A DNA stretch of 20,547 nucleotides, taken from NCBI GenBank assembly GCA_934636465.1, contig CAKUAR010000028.1, positions 1-20,547 of the forward strand, given 5' to 3'. The notes under the pieces are model-generated. The model saw only the letters and a program-made list of their open reading frames with translations, did not search any database and was not told the DNA's origin. Of this stretch, positions 1 to 8,723 are shown piece by piece. The position numbers were made by a program, and so were the translations under genes. Source of the stretch: an uncultured Muribaculaceae bacterium (GTDB taxonomy: Bacteria; Bacteroidota; Bacteroidia; Bacteroidales; Muribaculaceae). The first letter of the stretch is position 1. Every line of letters begins with the position of its first letter.

Positions 1-559
1 GATATGTGCTACCGCCCACCTTGGCTGTGTTGCGCGACGAATATTGCGCCACAAGCCTAATGCCCTGAAAGTTGAACGGCGACAGCGTGTAGATATTCAT
101 CACGCCTCCCATGGTGTTGCGTCCGAAAAGGGTGCTCTGTGGGCCGCGCAACATCTCTATGCGTGAAATGTCGGGGAGGTCGAAGTTGTAGTTCTCTTTG
201 CAGATTACTGGTATGTTGTCGATGTTAAGTCCCATGTCGGGCTGGTCGATGCGTGTGCCGAGTCCGCGCACATAGATGGTGGAAGTCATGCGCGACCCAT
301 AGTCGGGCATAAACAGGTTGGGCACTTGGGCGCTGGCGTCGATGGGCGTGTAGATGCGGTTGCGCTCAATCTGCCCACGGCTCATGGTGGTTGACGATGA
401 GGCAAGTGACCGGAGGTCGGTGGTCTGCTTTATGGCTGTGACCGAAATCTCATTGAGCATCACCGATGAAGTGTCGGTAACGACGGTTTTGCCAGCGGCA
501 AAAGTGGCGACTGGCGACATGGAGGCAATGAGACCCAATATGTGCTTTCGGATAAACAT
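1..559 (-). CDS. TonB-dependent outer-membrane receptor, N-terminal part (runs off left edge)
   Basis: Reading the minus strand from the ATG at 559 gives 186 uninterrupted residues that continue past base 1. Residues 1-22 form a signal peptide (MFIRKH, then a hydrophobic stretch ending FAAG). A TonB-box-like EISVTA follows at about 38-42. The rest is a plug domain: VPNLFMPDYG near 79-88, IYVRGLGTR near 95-103, and the hallmark RGPQSTLFGRNTMGGVMNIY at about 138-157. In this family the plug sits inside an outer-membrane barrel that imports siderophores, cobalamin, glycans or peptides with energy from TonB-ExbBD. The substrate cannot be told because the barrel lies outside the window. An in-frame stop just upstream (inside the -7 box) rules out a longer protein. 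No SusC-type N-terminal carboxypeptidase-like domain is present, so this is a classical TonB receptor rather than a SusC. The family call is sure. Confidence 0.93.
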   Translation of the reverse strand, partial: MFIRKHILGLIASMSPVATFAAGKTVVTDTSSVMLNEISVTAIKQTTDLRSLASSSTTMSRGQIERNRIYTPIDASAQVPNLFMPDYGSRMTSTIYVRGLGTRIDQPDMGLNIDNIPVICKENYNFDLPDISRIEMLRGPQSTLFGRNTMGGVMNIYTLSPFNFQGIRLVAQYSSRNTAKVGGSTY

Positions 560-563
560 GGTG

Positions 564-594
564 CAAAGTTATTGCAAAAAAATGAAATGCCCAA
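564..594 (-). promoter_or_regulatory. Bacteroidetes-type promoter for the TonB receptor
   Basis: On the minus strand a -33 TTG (594-592) is followed by a 20-nt spacer and TAACTTTG (571-564), an exact match to the Bacteroidetes -7 consensus TAnnTTTG. Only four bases (CACC) separate the -7 box from the receptor ATG at 559, so the predicted start of transcription lies at or within a few bases of the start codon. The mRNA would be leaderless or nearly so. The -33 TTG is the last three bases of the proximal copy of the 31-bp tandem repeat. Confidence 0.6.
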
Positions 595-654
595 TCGCTA
601 AATGTTGTGATGCAGGTTTGCCACAATCGCTAAATGTTGTGATGCAGGTTTGCC
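592..654. repeat. 31-bp direct tandem repeat, two perfect copies
   Basis: Bases 592-622 and 624-654 are identical over 31 bp and separated by one base. Each unit begins CAATCGCTAAATG and ends GATGCAGGTTTGCC on the plus strand. On the minus strand, the receptor-proximal copy ends in the TTG used as the -33 promoter element, so the pair lies just upstream of the TonB receptor promoter. It could be a recent slippage duplication or a doubled regulator binding site. The sequence itself is certain, but a function is inference. Confidence 0.95.
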
Positions 655-771
655 CGGTGCAATGCGGCGGTGCTTGCAGGGCGGTGGGCACGGCATGGTG
701 AGGAAGAGTGACGCAATGTTTAAAGTGATAAAATGTAGTTAAAAATTAAAGAATAAAAGTGACGCCTGCAA

Positions 772-801
772 TTGAGTTTTGCGAAATGTTTACTATATTT
801 G
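772..801 (+). promoter_or_regulatory. Bacteroidetes-type promoter for the nuo leader/operon
   Basis: TTG at 772-774, a 19-nt spacer, and TATATTTG at 794-801 match the Bacteroidetes sigma-ABfr pattern (TTTG/TTG, 19-21 nt, TAnnTTTG). Transcription would begin near 806. The first coding base of nuoA is at 1092, so a transcript from here carries a leader of roughly 285 nt containing the inverted repeat, the small ORF and the terminator-like hairpin. It is the best-matching plus-strand promoter I see upstream of nuoA. Confidence 0.65.
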
Positions 802-818
802 CAAAGAATTGTAAGAAT

Positions 819-837
819 AACTCTTGCATAAAGAGTT
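819..837. repeat. 7-bp perfect inverted repeat near the predicted transcript 5' end
   Basis: AACTCTT (819-825), loop GCATA, AAGAGTT (831-837). It lies about 13 nt after the predicted transcription start from the 772-801 promoter. It could fold as a 5' hairpin in the leader RNA or act as a palindromic operator. No regulator can be named. Confidence 0.5.
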
Positions 838-885
838 TGCCTTTAACCGTTAATTGTTTGCATATTAGAACAGAACAATTTCGTA

Positions 886-1020
886 ATGTCGTTTTTTAAA
901 GAGAAATCGGATTTCTGTGAAGTTTCATTGCACATGTGTTGTCAGTGGAATTACAGGTTTGTCAGCAATGCACCGGTGTGGCACAGATATATAGAGGTTG
1001 AGAAAGGGCATGTGGATTGA
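886..1020 (+). CDS. Possible 44-aa leader peptide or small protein
   Basis: An ATG at 886 opens a 44-codon frame ending in TGA at 1018-1020. The first in-frame stop upstream (TAA) lies about 40 nt before the ATG. The peptide starts MSFFKEKSDF, has three cysteines (C11, C18, C19) and two tryptophans, and ends EVEKGHVD. It has no signal peptide or membrane segment, and I do not recognise it. The start context is A-rich with no Shine-Dalgarno, as is usual in Bacteroidetes. Its position is what makes it interesting. It lies between a good promoter and a terminator-like hairpin, and its stop codon falls inside the 5' arm of that hairpin, so a terminating ribosome would cover the arm. This fits a leader peptide controlling read-through into nuoA. 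A chance frame of this length is also quite possible. Confidence 0.35.
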   Translation: MSFFKEKSDFCEVSLHMCCQWNYRFVSNAPVWHRYIEVEKGHVD

Positions 1021-1049
1021 AAGCCGCTCGTTCTCAATCGTTTTTTTTT
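1015..1049 (+). terminator. Terminator-like hairpin with T9 tract 42 nt before nuoA (candidate attenuator)
   Basis: GATTGA (1015-1020) pairs with TCAATC (1034-1039). Two more A-T pairs (1021-1022 with 1031-1032) follow across a one-base bulge, leaving an 8-nt loop. One G separates the stem from nine T residues (1041-1049). The T tract is the best in the window but the stem is short and A/T-rich, so strength is uncertain. It could end a short leader RNA of about 245 nt from the 772-801 promoter, or act as a conditional attenuator for the nuo-atp cluster. Confidence 0.5.
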
Positions 1050-1091
1050 GATGCGTAATTTATTTTTAATTTCGGAATATTAATAAAATTT

Positions 1092-1466
1092 ATGGATTTA
1101 TCTTTATTCGGTATTCAGAGCTCGACCTTGGCAGTCACGGCATTGCTCACGGCCATAGTGCTTGTGGCAGCTGCTCTCGTGATTGCATGGCTTGTTGCTC
1201 CACGTTCCTACACAGTAAAGAAGGGTGAGCCGTACGAGTCGGGTATCCCGACGCGCGGCACGTCGATGGCACAATTTCACATTGGCTATTATTTGTTTGC
1301 CATTCTTTTCCTCATGTTTGATGTTGAGACTGTGTTCTTGTTTCCGTGGGCAGTGATCTGCAAGTCGATAGGGACAACTGCGCTGCTTGCAGTTGGCACA
1401 TTCTTGGTGATTTTGGTTTTAGGTCTTGCTTATGCATGGAAGAAAGGAGCGTTGAGATGGAGATGA
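1092..1466 (+). CDS. nuoA: NADH-quinone oxidoreductase (complex I) subunit A
   Basis: The 124-aa product is a small membrane subunit of respiratory complex I, placed by family knowledge near the quinone-entry region beside NuoH, J and K. Three hydrophobic segments are visible (about residues 12-35, 63-88 and 94-116). The conserved first loop reads YESGIPTRGTSMAQFHIGYY (about 48-67), and the FDVE motif sits at about 76-79. Family members often have YECG where this protein has YESG. Length is typical. It opens the operon after the long leader, and its start is set by an A/T-rich leader directly before the ATG. Its 3' end overlaps nuoB. Confidence 0.96.
   Translation: MDLSLFGIQSSTLAVTALLTAIVLVAAALVIAWLVAPRSYTVKKGEPYESGIPTRGTSMAQFHIGYYLFAILFLMFDVETVFLFPWAVICKSIGTTALLAVGTFLVILVLGLAYAWKKGALRWR
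1445..1449 (+). promoter_or_regulatory. Shine-Dalgarno site inside nuoA that sets the nuoB start
   Basis: AGGAG lies 7 nt before the ATG at 1457. Three in-frame ATGs (1457, 1463, 1469) cluster here, and the spacing favours the first. Such a site is uncommon among the genes of this window, most of which have A-rich leaders. Confidence 0.55.
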
Positions 1467-2134
1467 AAATGCCAAAGATAAAGAGCATGAAGCCCGAAGA
1501 CTTCAAGAACAACGAGTATATACAGAAACTCGTTGACGAGTTGAACGGTTCGGGCGCAAACATTGTGGTAGGAAAACTGAATGAGCTTATGCAGTGGGGA
1601 CACGCCAACTCCCTGTGGCCATTGTGCTTCGGAACGAGTTGCTGCGCCATTGAGTTTATGTGTCTGGGTGCCGCGCGCTACGACATGGCGCGTTTTGGTG
1701 CCGAGGTGGCTCGTAACTCCCCACGCCAGGCCGACTACATAATGTGCATGGGTACGATTACGTATCGCATGGCACCGGCACTGCTGCGCTTGTATGAGCA
1801 GATGGCTGAGCCGAAGTATGTGATAGCCTGCGGCGCTTGCACCGTGAGCGGCGGACCGTTCAGAAAGAGCTATTGTGTGGTGAAGGGCATTGAACAGATA
1901 TTGCCGGTTGACGTGTATATGCCAGGCTGCCCTCCACGCCCAGAGGCTATGTTCTATGGCCTGATGCAGCTCCAGCGCAAGATAAAGGCCACCAAGTTCT
2001 TTGGCGGTGACAACCGCAAGGAGAAACGCGAGAAGTTCTTTGAAGCCAAAGCTGCCGAGGAAAAAGACGCCGCAATGCGTGAGCAGCAGCTCAAACTGGC
2101 CAAAGAGTCGAAAGAACCTGTTGTGGAATTTTGA
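1457..2134 (+). CDS. nuoB: NADH-quinone oxidoreductase (complex I) subunit B
   Basis: This is the peripheral-arm subunit that carries the terminal [4Fe-4S] cluster N2, the electron donor to quinone. With the start at 1457 it has 225 residues. The N2 ligands are visible as the tandem cysteines C62-C63 in FGTSCCAIEFM, C128 in CGACTVSGGPF and C158 in PGCPPRPEA, with normal family spacing. The start is chosen for its AGGAG site; 1463 would give an ATGA overlap with the nuoA stop. The frame is open further upstream to 1346, but that stretch is nuoA read in another frame. From about residue 180 onward there is a long charged, Lys/Glu-rich tail (for example NRKEKREKFFEAKAAEEKD) that is absent from shorter NuoB proteins. 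Translation is probably coupled to nuoA. Confidence 0.95.
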   Translation: MEMKMPKIKSMKPEDFKNNEYIQKLVDELNGSGANIVVGKLNELMQWGHANSLWPLCFGTSCCAIEFMCLGAARYDMARFGAEVARNSPRQADYIMCMGTITYRMAPALLRLYEQMAEPKYVIACGACTVSGGPFRKSYCVVKGIEQILPVDVYMPGCPPRPEAMFYGLMQLQRKIKATKFFGGDNRKEKREKFFEAKAAEEKDAAMREQQLKLAKESKEPVVEF

Positions 2135-2205
2135 CTTTTTTGACGGAGAAAAAGGAGAACTTAAAGAAAGATAAAAAGAATTTGCTTATACATTAAAAAT
2201 AAGAT

Positions 2206-3855
2206 ATGTCAGATACACAACAACAAATCGGCAAACTTTGTCCTGAGGCTCAATTTGACACCGAGGGTCAATATTTGCTGGTGACTGTGCCCGATGAGAA
2301 ATGGCATGAATTGGCCAAAGCGTTGCGTGACCAACTTGGTTTTGACTACCTGGTGTCGTTGATAGGCATGGACTGGAAAGAGTCGCTTGGCTGCCTTTAT
2401 TACCTCACAAACACCAAGACGCTTGAAATAATTCATGTGAAAGTGGCTACAACCGACCGCGAAAATCCGATGATTCACTCGGTGTGCGACATCTGGGCTG
2501 TGGCAAGAAACCAAGAACGCGAGGCTTATGACTTCTTTGGGATTGAGTTTATCAATCACCCCGACATGCGCCGTTTCTTCTTGAGGAATGACTGGGTGGG
2601 TTATCCGTTGCGCAAGGACTATGACATGAGCGAGGATAAAAACCCAATTCGCCTGACCGACGAGCAAAACGAGGACGACTCTCACTCCATTGTGGAAGAT
2701 GAGCAGGGCAACCGCAAGCGCGTTGAGAAAAAGGTGTTTGGTCCTGAAGAATATGTGATCAACATAGGTCCGCAGCACCCATCAACCCACGGTGTGTTGC
2801 GCTATCGCACATCACTCGACGGCGAGGTGGTGAAAAAGGTGGACGTGGTGTCGGGCTACATACATCGCGGCATTGAGAAGATGTGCGAGAGTCTGACTTA
2901 TCCGCAGACATTGCTCTACACAGAGCGTATGGACTACATGGGCGCATTTATGAACCGCCATGCAGCCTGCTTGTGCATAGAGAAAGCTCTGGGCATAGAG
3001 GTGCCTCACCGTGCCGAACTCATCAGAATGATGATGGACGAGTTGATGCGCTTGTCGAGCCACTTGCTGTCGTATGGCTGCTTGACAATGGACCAGGGCG
3101 CAACCACAGCGTTCTTCTATCCGTTCCGCGAGCGTGAATATATCTATGATATTTTCGACAAGACTTGCGGCGCCAGAATGTCGATGTCGTATGACTGCAT
3201 AGGCGGCGTGGTGGCCGATGTTGACCCCGACTTCGTGACTGATGTGCGCAACGCCATAAAGGTGATTAAAGACCACCTGCCAGAATATCACAAGTTGTTC
3301 TCTGGCAACGTGATTGCACTGGGCCGTATGAAAGGCGTGGGCAAACTCAGCAAGGAAGACGCCATAAACTACGCCATCACCGGACCTACTGGCCGTGCAA
3401 GCGGCTTTGCCTGCGACGTGCGCAAAACACACCCATACTCGCTCTACAATGAGGTGCAGTTTGACGAGGTGGTGTATGACGAAGGCGACAGCTGGACACG
3501 CTACATGCTCCGCTTGAAGGAAATGGAAGAAAGCATCAAGATTTTGGAGCAATGCTGCGATATGCTTGAGAAAGAGGGTGTGCAAGGCGAGTTCTGTGCC
3601 AAGGTGCCCAAGATGATTAAACTGCCGCAAGGACACTGGTATCAGCAAGTGGAGGCAAGTAGAGGCGCGTTTGGCGTGTATCTGGAGAGCGACGGCGACC
3701 CCAAGCCATTCCAGAAGCCATATAGAATGCACTTCCAGAGCCCGTGCTTCAATCTGATAGGTGTGGTTGACCTCGTCTGCAAGAACAATCTGATTGCTGA
3801 CTTGATAACAATCACTGCATCGCTCGACTATGTGATTCCTGATATTGACAGATAA
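2206..3855 (+). CDS. nuoCD: NADH-quinone oxidoreductase (complex I), fused subunits C and D
   Basis: The 549-aa fusion combines two peripheral-arm subunits that help form the quinone site. The NuoC (30 kDa) part spans residues 1 to about 140 and shows the signature EREAYDFFGIEF at 104-115, then RRFFLRNDWVGYPLRKDY. An acidic linker (about 141-178) joins it to NuoD (49 kDa), which begins with NIGPQHPSTHGVLR (186-199). It continues with SGYIHRGIEK (216-225) and YTERMDYMGA (238-247), and ends in the typical SLDYVIPDIDR. In the family the His of HPSTHG and the Tyr of the RMDY-type motif line the quinone pocket; both are present. C-D fusion is common in Bacteroidetes and enterobacteria. A 71-bp A-rich gap precedes the gene, with no promoter I can see. 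Confidence 0.96.
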   Translation: MSDTQQQIGKLCPEAQFDTEGQYLLVTVPDEKWHELAKALRDQLGFDYLVSLIGMDWKESLGCLYYLTNTKTLEIIHVKVATTDRENPMIHSVCDIWAVARNQEREAYDFFGIEFINHPDMRRFFLRNDWVGYPLRKDYDMSEDKNPIRLTDEQNEDDSHSIVEDEQGNRKRVEKKVFGPEEYVINIGPQHPSTHGVLRYRTSLDGEVVKKVDVVSGYIHRGIEKMCESLTYPQTLLYTERMDYMGAFMNRHAACLCIEKALGIEVPHRAELIRMMMDELMRLSSHLLSYGCLTMDQGATTAFFYPFREREYIYDIFDKTCGARMSMSYDCIGGVVADVDPDFVTDVRNAIKVIKDHLPEYHKLFSGNVIALGRMKGVGKLSKEDAINYAITGPTGRASGFACDVRKTHPYSLYNEVQFDEVVYDEGDSWTRYMLRLKEMEESIKILEQCCDMLEKEGVQGEFCAKVPKMIKLPQGHWYQQVEASRGAFGVYLESDGDPKPFQKPYRMHFQSPCFNLIGVVDLVCKNNLIADLITITASLDYVIPDIDR

Positions 3856-3890
3856 CAAGTTTTTGAAATTTTATATAACGAATAAAAGAT

Positions 3891-4967
3891 ATGTTTGACT
3901 TTGGAATAGTCACAAGTTGGTTGGACAAACTGCTGGGCAGCGTGATGCCTGGCTGGCTTGCCACCTCAATTGAATGTGTTATTGTAATGGTGGCATTGCT
4001 GTTGGCCTACTCGGTGATAGCCATGTTCTACATTTTCTATGAGCGCAAGGTGTGCGGCTGGATTCAGTGCCGCCTTGGCCCCATGCGTGTGGGACCGTGG
4101 GGAACTATCCAGGTGTTTGCCGACGTGATTAAAATCCTCACCAAGGAAATCATCACGCTGTGGCACACTGATAAGTTCCTGTTCTTCTTGGCACCATTCC
4201 TGGTGATTATCGCATCTATGGTGATGTTTGCCTGCTTGCCTTGGGGTAACGGCCTGCAAATCATAGACTTCAATGTGGGCGTGTTCTTCATAGTGGCTGT
4301 GTCGTCGCTTGGAGTGCTCGGCATATTGCTTGCCGGCTGGTCAAGTAACAGCAAATACACGCTTATCGGTGCAATGCGCTCTGGAGCACAAATGATTAGC
4401 TATGAGCTGTCGGTTGGTATCTCCATATTGACTATCGTGTGTCTTGCTGGCACAATGAGTGTTACAGGAATCGTTGAGGCACAGGCCGATGGTTGGTTCT
4501 TGTTCAAAGGACACATTCCGGCAATCATCGCATTCTTGATTTACATTGTGGCTGCCAACGCCGAGAACAACCGTGGTCCGTTTGACTTGCCAGAGGCAGA
4601 GCATGAGCTGACGGCTGGTTACCACTCGGAGTATTCGGGTATTCATTTCGGCTTCTTCTATCTGGCAGAGTACCTTAACCTGTTTGTGGTGAGTGGAATT
4701 GCCACACTGCTTTTCCTGGGGGGCTGGATGCCACTTCACATTCCGGGTTGGGAAGGCTTCAACGCCGTGATGGACTACATTCCGTCAATCTTCTGGTTTC
4801 TGGGCAAGGCGTTCTTCATGACATTCATATTCATGTGGATTCGCTGGTCGTTCCCACGCGTGCGTATCGACCAAATGCTTGCTCTGGAGTGGCGTTACCT
4901 GATGCCGATAGGCTTGTTTAACCTTGTGCTCATGGCCGTGGTGGTGAGCTTCCAGTGGCATTTCTAA
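3891..4967 (+). CDS. nuoH: NADH-quinone oxidoreductase (complex I) subunit H
   Basis: The 358-aa polytopic protein joins the membrane arm to the peripheral arm and forms much of the quinone channel. The conserved cytoplasmic loop ERKVCGWIQCRLGPMRVGPW lies at about 51-70, with NAENNRGPFDLPEAEHEL at 223-240 and TAGYHSEYSG at 241-250. The charged loops are those linked in the family to quinone-driven conformational change. About eight to nine membrane segments are apparent, and length is normal. In a conventional nuo operon nuoI would come next. Here the next gene is atpD, 81 bp downstream on the same strand, and no terminator is visible in that gap. Confidence 0.96.
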   Translation: MFDFGIVTSWLDKLLGSVMPGWLATSIECVIVMVALLLAYSVIAMFYIFYERKVCGWIQCRLGPMRVGPWGTIQVFADVIKILTKEIITLWHTDKFLFFLAPFLVIIASMVMFACLPWGNGLQIIDFNVGVFFIVAVSSLGVLGILLAGWSSNSKYTLIGAMRSGAQMISYELSVGISILTIVCLAGTMSVTGIVEAQADGWFLFKGHIPAIIAFLIYIVAANAENNRGPFDLPEAEHELTAGYHSEYSGIHFGFFYLAEYLNLFVVSGIATLLFLGGWMPLHIPGWEGFNAVMDYIPSIFWFLGKAFFMTFIFMWIRWSFPRVRIDQMLALEWRYLMPIGLFNLVLMAVVVSFQWHF

Positions 4968-5008
4968 TTAGTAAGAAAAAATAGAGAGAGGAAAGTTAAA
5001 ACACGCTA

Positions 5009-6554
<1,546 letters not shown>

Positions 6555-6578
6555 AAAATTAAAAATTTGTAGAAAAAC

Positions 6579-6815
6579 ATGACACTAAAGATTATATCGG
6601 CTGAAAAGATAGAGTTTGAAGGCTCTGTGGATATTGTCACTTTGCCAGGCGCAAAGGGACTGTTTCAGGTGCTTGAAAACCATGCTGCCATAATCTCATC
6701 GCTTGTGCCAGGCGAAATCAGCTATGTGGCAACCGGCGGTGGCAAGGAAACTCGCGCGATTAGCGGCGGTGTGGCTGATATTAAGAATAATGTGGTGTCG
6801 GTTTGCTTATATTGA
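6579..6815 (+). CDS. atpC: F1Fo ATP synthase subunit epsilon, short form
   Basis: The 78-aa protein covers only the N-terminal beta-sandwich that binds gamma and the c-ring. LPGAKGLFQVLENHAAIISS sits at about 22-41, followed by PGEISYV. The C-terminal two-helix domain of the usual 130-140-aa epsilon, which inhibits ATP hydrolysis, is absent. The stop at 6813-6815 is clean and atpB starts 7 nt later. Short epsilons are known in Bacteroidetes and Chlorobi, so this is probably lineage-normal rather than broken. It implies that hydrolysis is restrained some other way, if at all. Confidence 0.93.
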   Translation: MTLKIISAEKIEFEGSVDIVTLPGAKGLFQVLENHAAIISSLVPGEISYVATGGGKETRAISGGVADIKNNVVSVCLY

Positions 6816-6822
6816 TTGAGTA

Positions 6823-7881
6823 ATGAAAAAGGTTATAACAGCAATAGTGGCCGCAGTGATTGTGGGGCTAATGGCCTTTGGCTATTGGCACACCAGTCAG
6901 AGTCAGGCCGCTGAAGAAGAACTGGATCCCCAGGCACTCATTTTTGAGCACTTGGGCGATGCCTATGGCTGGGAGTTGCCTTTCTCTCACGACATCAAGA
7001 TTCCGTTGCCCATTATTGTGAAAGATGCTGTTGGCACTTGGCATGTTTTCTCCTCATCGCGCGTGACCGGAGGTCAGGAATATGAGGGATTTAAGATTGC
7101 CGAAAGTGGCGACAACAAGGGTAAGGTGGTGACTACAGACACCGACGGACTGGAATATCGTCCGCTCGACTTGTCGGTCACTAAAAATGTGGCAGGCGCG
7201 TTTATCGCAGCCATTTTTGTGATAATCATGGCGATGAGCCTCAAGCGCTGGTATGTGAAACACGGCATGAAGGCTCCGCGCAAGATGAACGCCTTTATAG
7301 AGGTGGTGGTGGATTTTGTGTATATGCAGACTATTCGCCCCATTCTCGGCAAGAACGCGCCCAAATATGGGCCATATCTGCTCACGGTGTTCTTCTTCAT
7401 TCTCACAATGAACCTGCTTGGCTTGACCGTCATATTTCCTGGCGGCGCAAACCTGACAGGCAACTTGGCCGTGACCATGACACTGGCAATCATCACATTC
7501 TTTTTGATAAACTTCACAAAGTCGAAGGAATATTGGAAAGACATCTTTTGGCCCGATATGCCTATGGCGTTTAAGTGTCCGGTGCCTCTGATGCAGGTGA
7601 TTGAGGTGTTCAGTGCATTTATCAAGCCTATCGCATTGATGGTCCGTCTGTTTGCCAACATGATTGGTGGCCACATGGCAGTGCTCGTGTTCATAATGCT
7701 GATTTTCATATTCGGTGCATTTGGCACGGTGTTCAGTGTGGTGACAACGCCTGTTTCGCTGGCGTTCTCGCTCTTCATGTTGTTGCTCGACACGCTCGTA
7801 AGCTTCATTCAAGCTTATGTGTTCACTATTTTGTCAACGATGTTCATTTCTATGTCACACCCAGTTGAAGAAGAAAGTTGA
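6823..7881 (+). CDS. atpB: F1Fo ATP synthase subunit a, with signal peptide and N-terminal extension
   Basis: The 352-aa stator subunit forms the proton half-channels against the c-ring. The essential arginine is R275 in MVRLFANMIGGH. H284 occupies the place of E. coli aGlu219, D323 that of aHis245, and Q330 in SFIQAYVF that of aGln252. The His/acid swap relative to E. coli is common outside enterobacteria. Residues 1-30 look like a cleavable signal peptide (MKKV, hydrophobic stretch, SQSQAA). They are followed by about 85 hydrophilic residues before the first membrane helix (about 121-140), which would lie in the periplasm. E. coli subunit a has only 271 residues. The extension is a Bacteroidetes trait of unknown role. 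The gene starts 7 nt after atpC. Confidence 0.95.
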   Translation: MKKVITAIVAAVIVGLMAFGYWHTSQSQAAEEELDPQALIFEHLGDAYGWELPFSHDIKIPLPIIVKDAVGTWHVFSSSRVTGGQEYEGFKIAESGDNKGKVVTTDTDGLEYRPLDLSVTKNVAGAFIAAIFVIIMAMSLKRWYVKHGMKAPRKMNAFIEVVVDFVYMQTIRPILGKNAPKYGPYLLTVFFFILTMNLLGLTVIFPGGANLTGNLAVTMTLAIITFFLINFTKSKEYWKDIFWPDMPMAFKCPVPLMQVIEVFSAFIKPIALMVRLFANMIGGHMAVLVFIMLIFIFGAFGTVFSVVTTPVSLAFSLFMLLLDTLVSFIQAYVFTILSTMFISMSHPVEEES

Positions 7882-7932
7882 AATCATAATTTCAATAAAA
7901 GAAGAAGATATTAAAAACAACTATTGTAATAA

Positions 7933-8202
<270 letters not shown>

Positions 8203-8212
8203 ATTATTGTAG

Positions 8213-8710
8213 ATGGAACTGTTCAAGCCTGAATTTGGCCTGGTGTTTTGGATGTTTATAGCATTTGCGTGCTTATATTTCATCCTTGCAAAGTGTGCAT
8301 GGCCCTTTATAGTGAAGATGATGGAGCAGCGTGCTGACCTCATCGATAAAGGCGTTGTGTATGCCCAAGAAGCAAAATCGCATCTGGACAATGCAAAGGC
8401 TGAGGCCGACAAACTCGTGGCTGAAGCCCAAAAACAGCAGGCTGACATTTTGCGTGACGCTGCCAAGATGAAATCTCAAATCATTGAGGACGCCAAGGCA
8501 GCTGCCCAAGTAGAGGCAAAAAAGGTCACAGATGCTGCTCAGGTTTCGATTGACCAGGCTCGAAAGGAATCGGAGAAGCAATTGCGCCAGGAGGTGAGCA
8601 CTTATGCTCTGGAAATTGCCGAGAAGGTGATTCGCGAGAATTTGCAAAGCAACAAGGCTCAAACTGAATTGGTGGATAAATTGTTGAACGAAGCCGAGAA
8701 CAATAATTAA
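8213..8710 (+). CDS. atpF: F1Fo ATP synthase subunit b (peripheral stalk)
   Basis: The 165-aa protein has one N-terminal membrane helix (about 8-30, FGLVFWMFIAFACLYFILAK) and then a long charged, Ala/Lys/Glu/Gln-rich helix typical of the stator dimer. The C-terminal part (ALEIAEKVIRENL) binds delta. Length is normal for subunit b. It starts 10 nt after the atpE stop and is followed by atpH after 13 nt. Only one b-type gene is present, so a b2 homodimer is expected. Confidence 0.94.
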   Translation: MELFKPEFGLVFWMFIAFACLYFILAKCAWPFIVKMMEQRADLIDKGVVYAQEAKSHLDNAKAEADKLVAEAQKQQADILRDAAKMKSQIIEDAKAAAQVEAKKVTDAAQVSIDQARKESEKQLRQEVSTYALEIAEKVIRENLQSNKAQTELVDKLLNEAENNN

Positions 8711-8723
8711 GTAAAAAAGACTT

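Larger units (their letters stand above)
560..1091. other. Divergent intergenic region between TonB receptor and nuoA
   Basis: These 532 bases contain no long gene. From left to right they hold the minus-strand receptor promoter with the tandem repeat (564-654), an AT-rich stretch with nothing I can name (655-771), a plus-strand promoter (772-801), a small inverted repeat (819-837), a 44-codon open frame (886-1020), a terminator-like hairpin with T9 (1015-1049) and an A/T-rich ribosome-entry region before nuoA. A second possible promoter close to nuoA (TTTG at 1047-1050, TAATTTCG at 1067-1074) has a spacer of only 16 and a mismatch, so it is weak. Confidence 0.8.

Noticed and set aside
354..701. 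Plus-strand open frame of 115 codons across the left edge region
   Set aside because: It runs antisense through the TonB receptor coding sequence and its tandem repeat. The minus strand gives a clear receptor protein; the plus frame has no recognisable feature.
1050..1080. Promoter directly before nuoA (TTTG, TAATTTCG)
   Set aside because: The spacer is 16 rather than 19-21 and the -7 box has a mismatch; kept only as a weak alternative.
1346..1456. Longer NuoB with an N-terminal extension starting inside nuoA
   Set aside because: The extra residues are nuoA DNA read in another frame, and the ATG at 1457 has a well-placed AGGAG.
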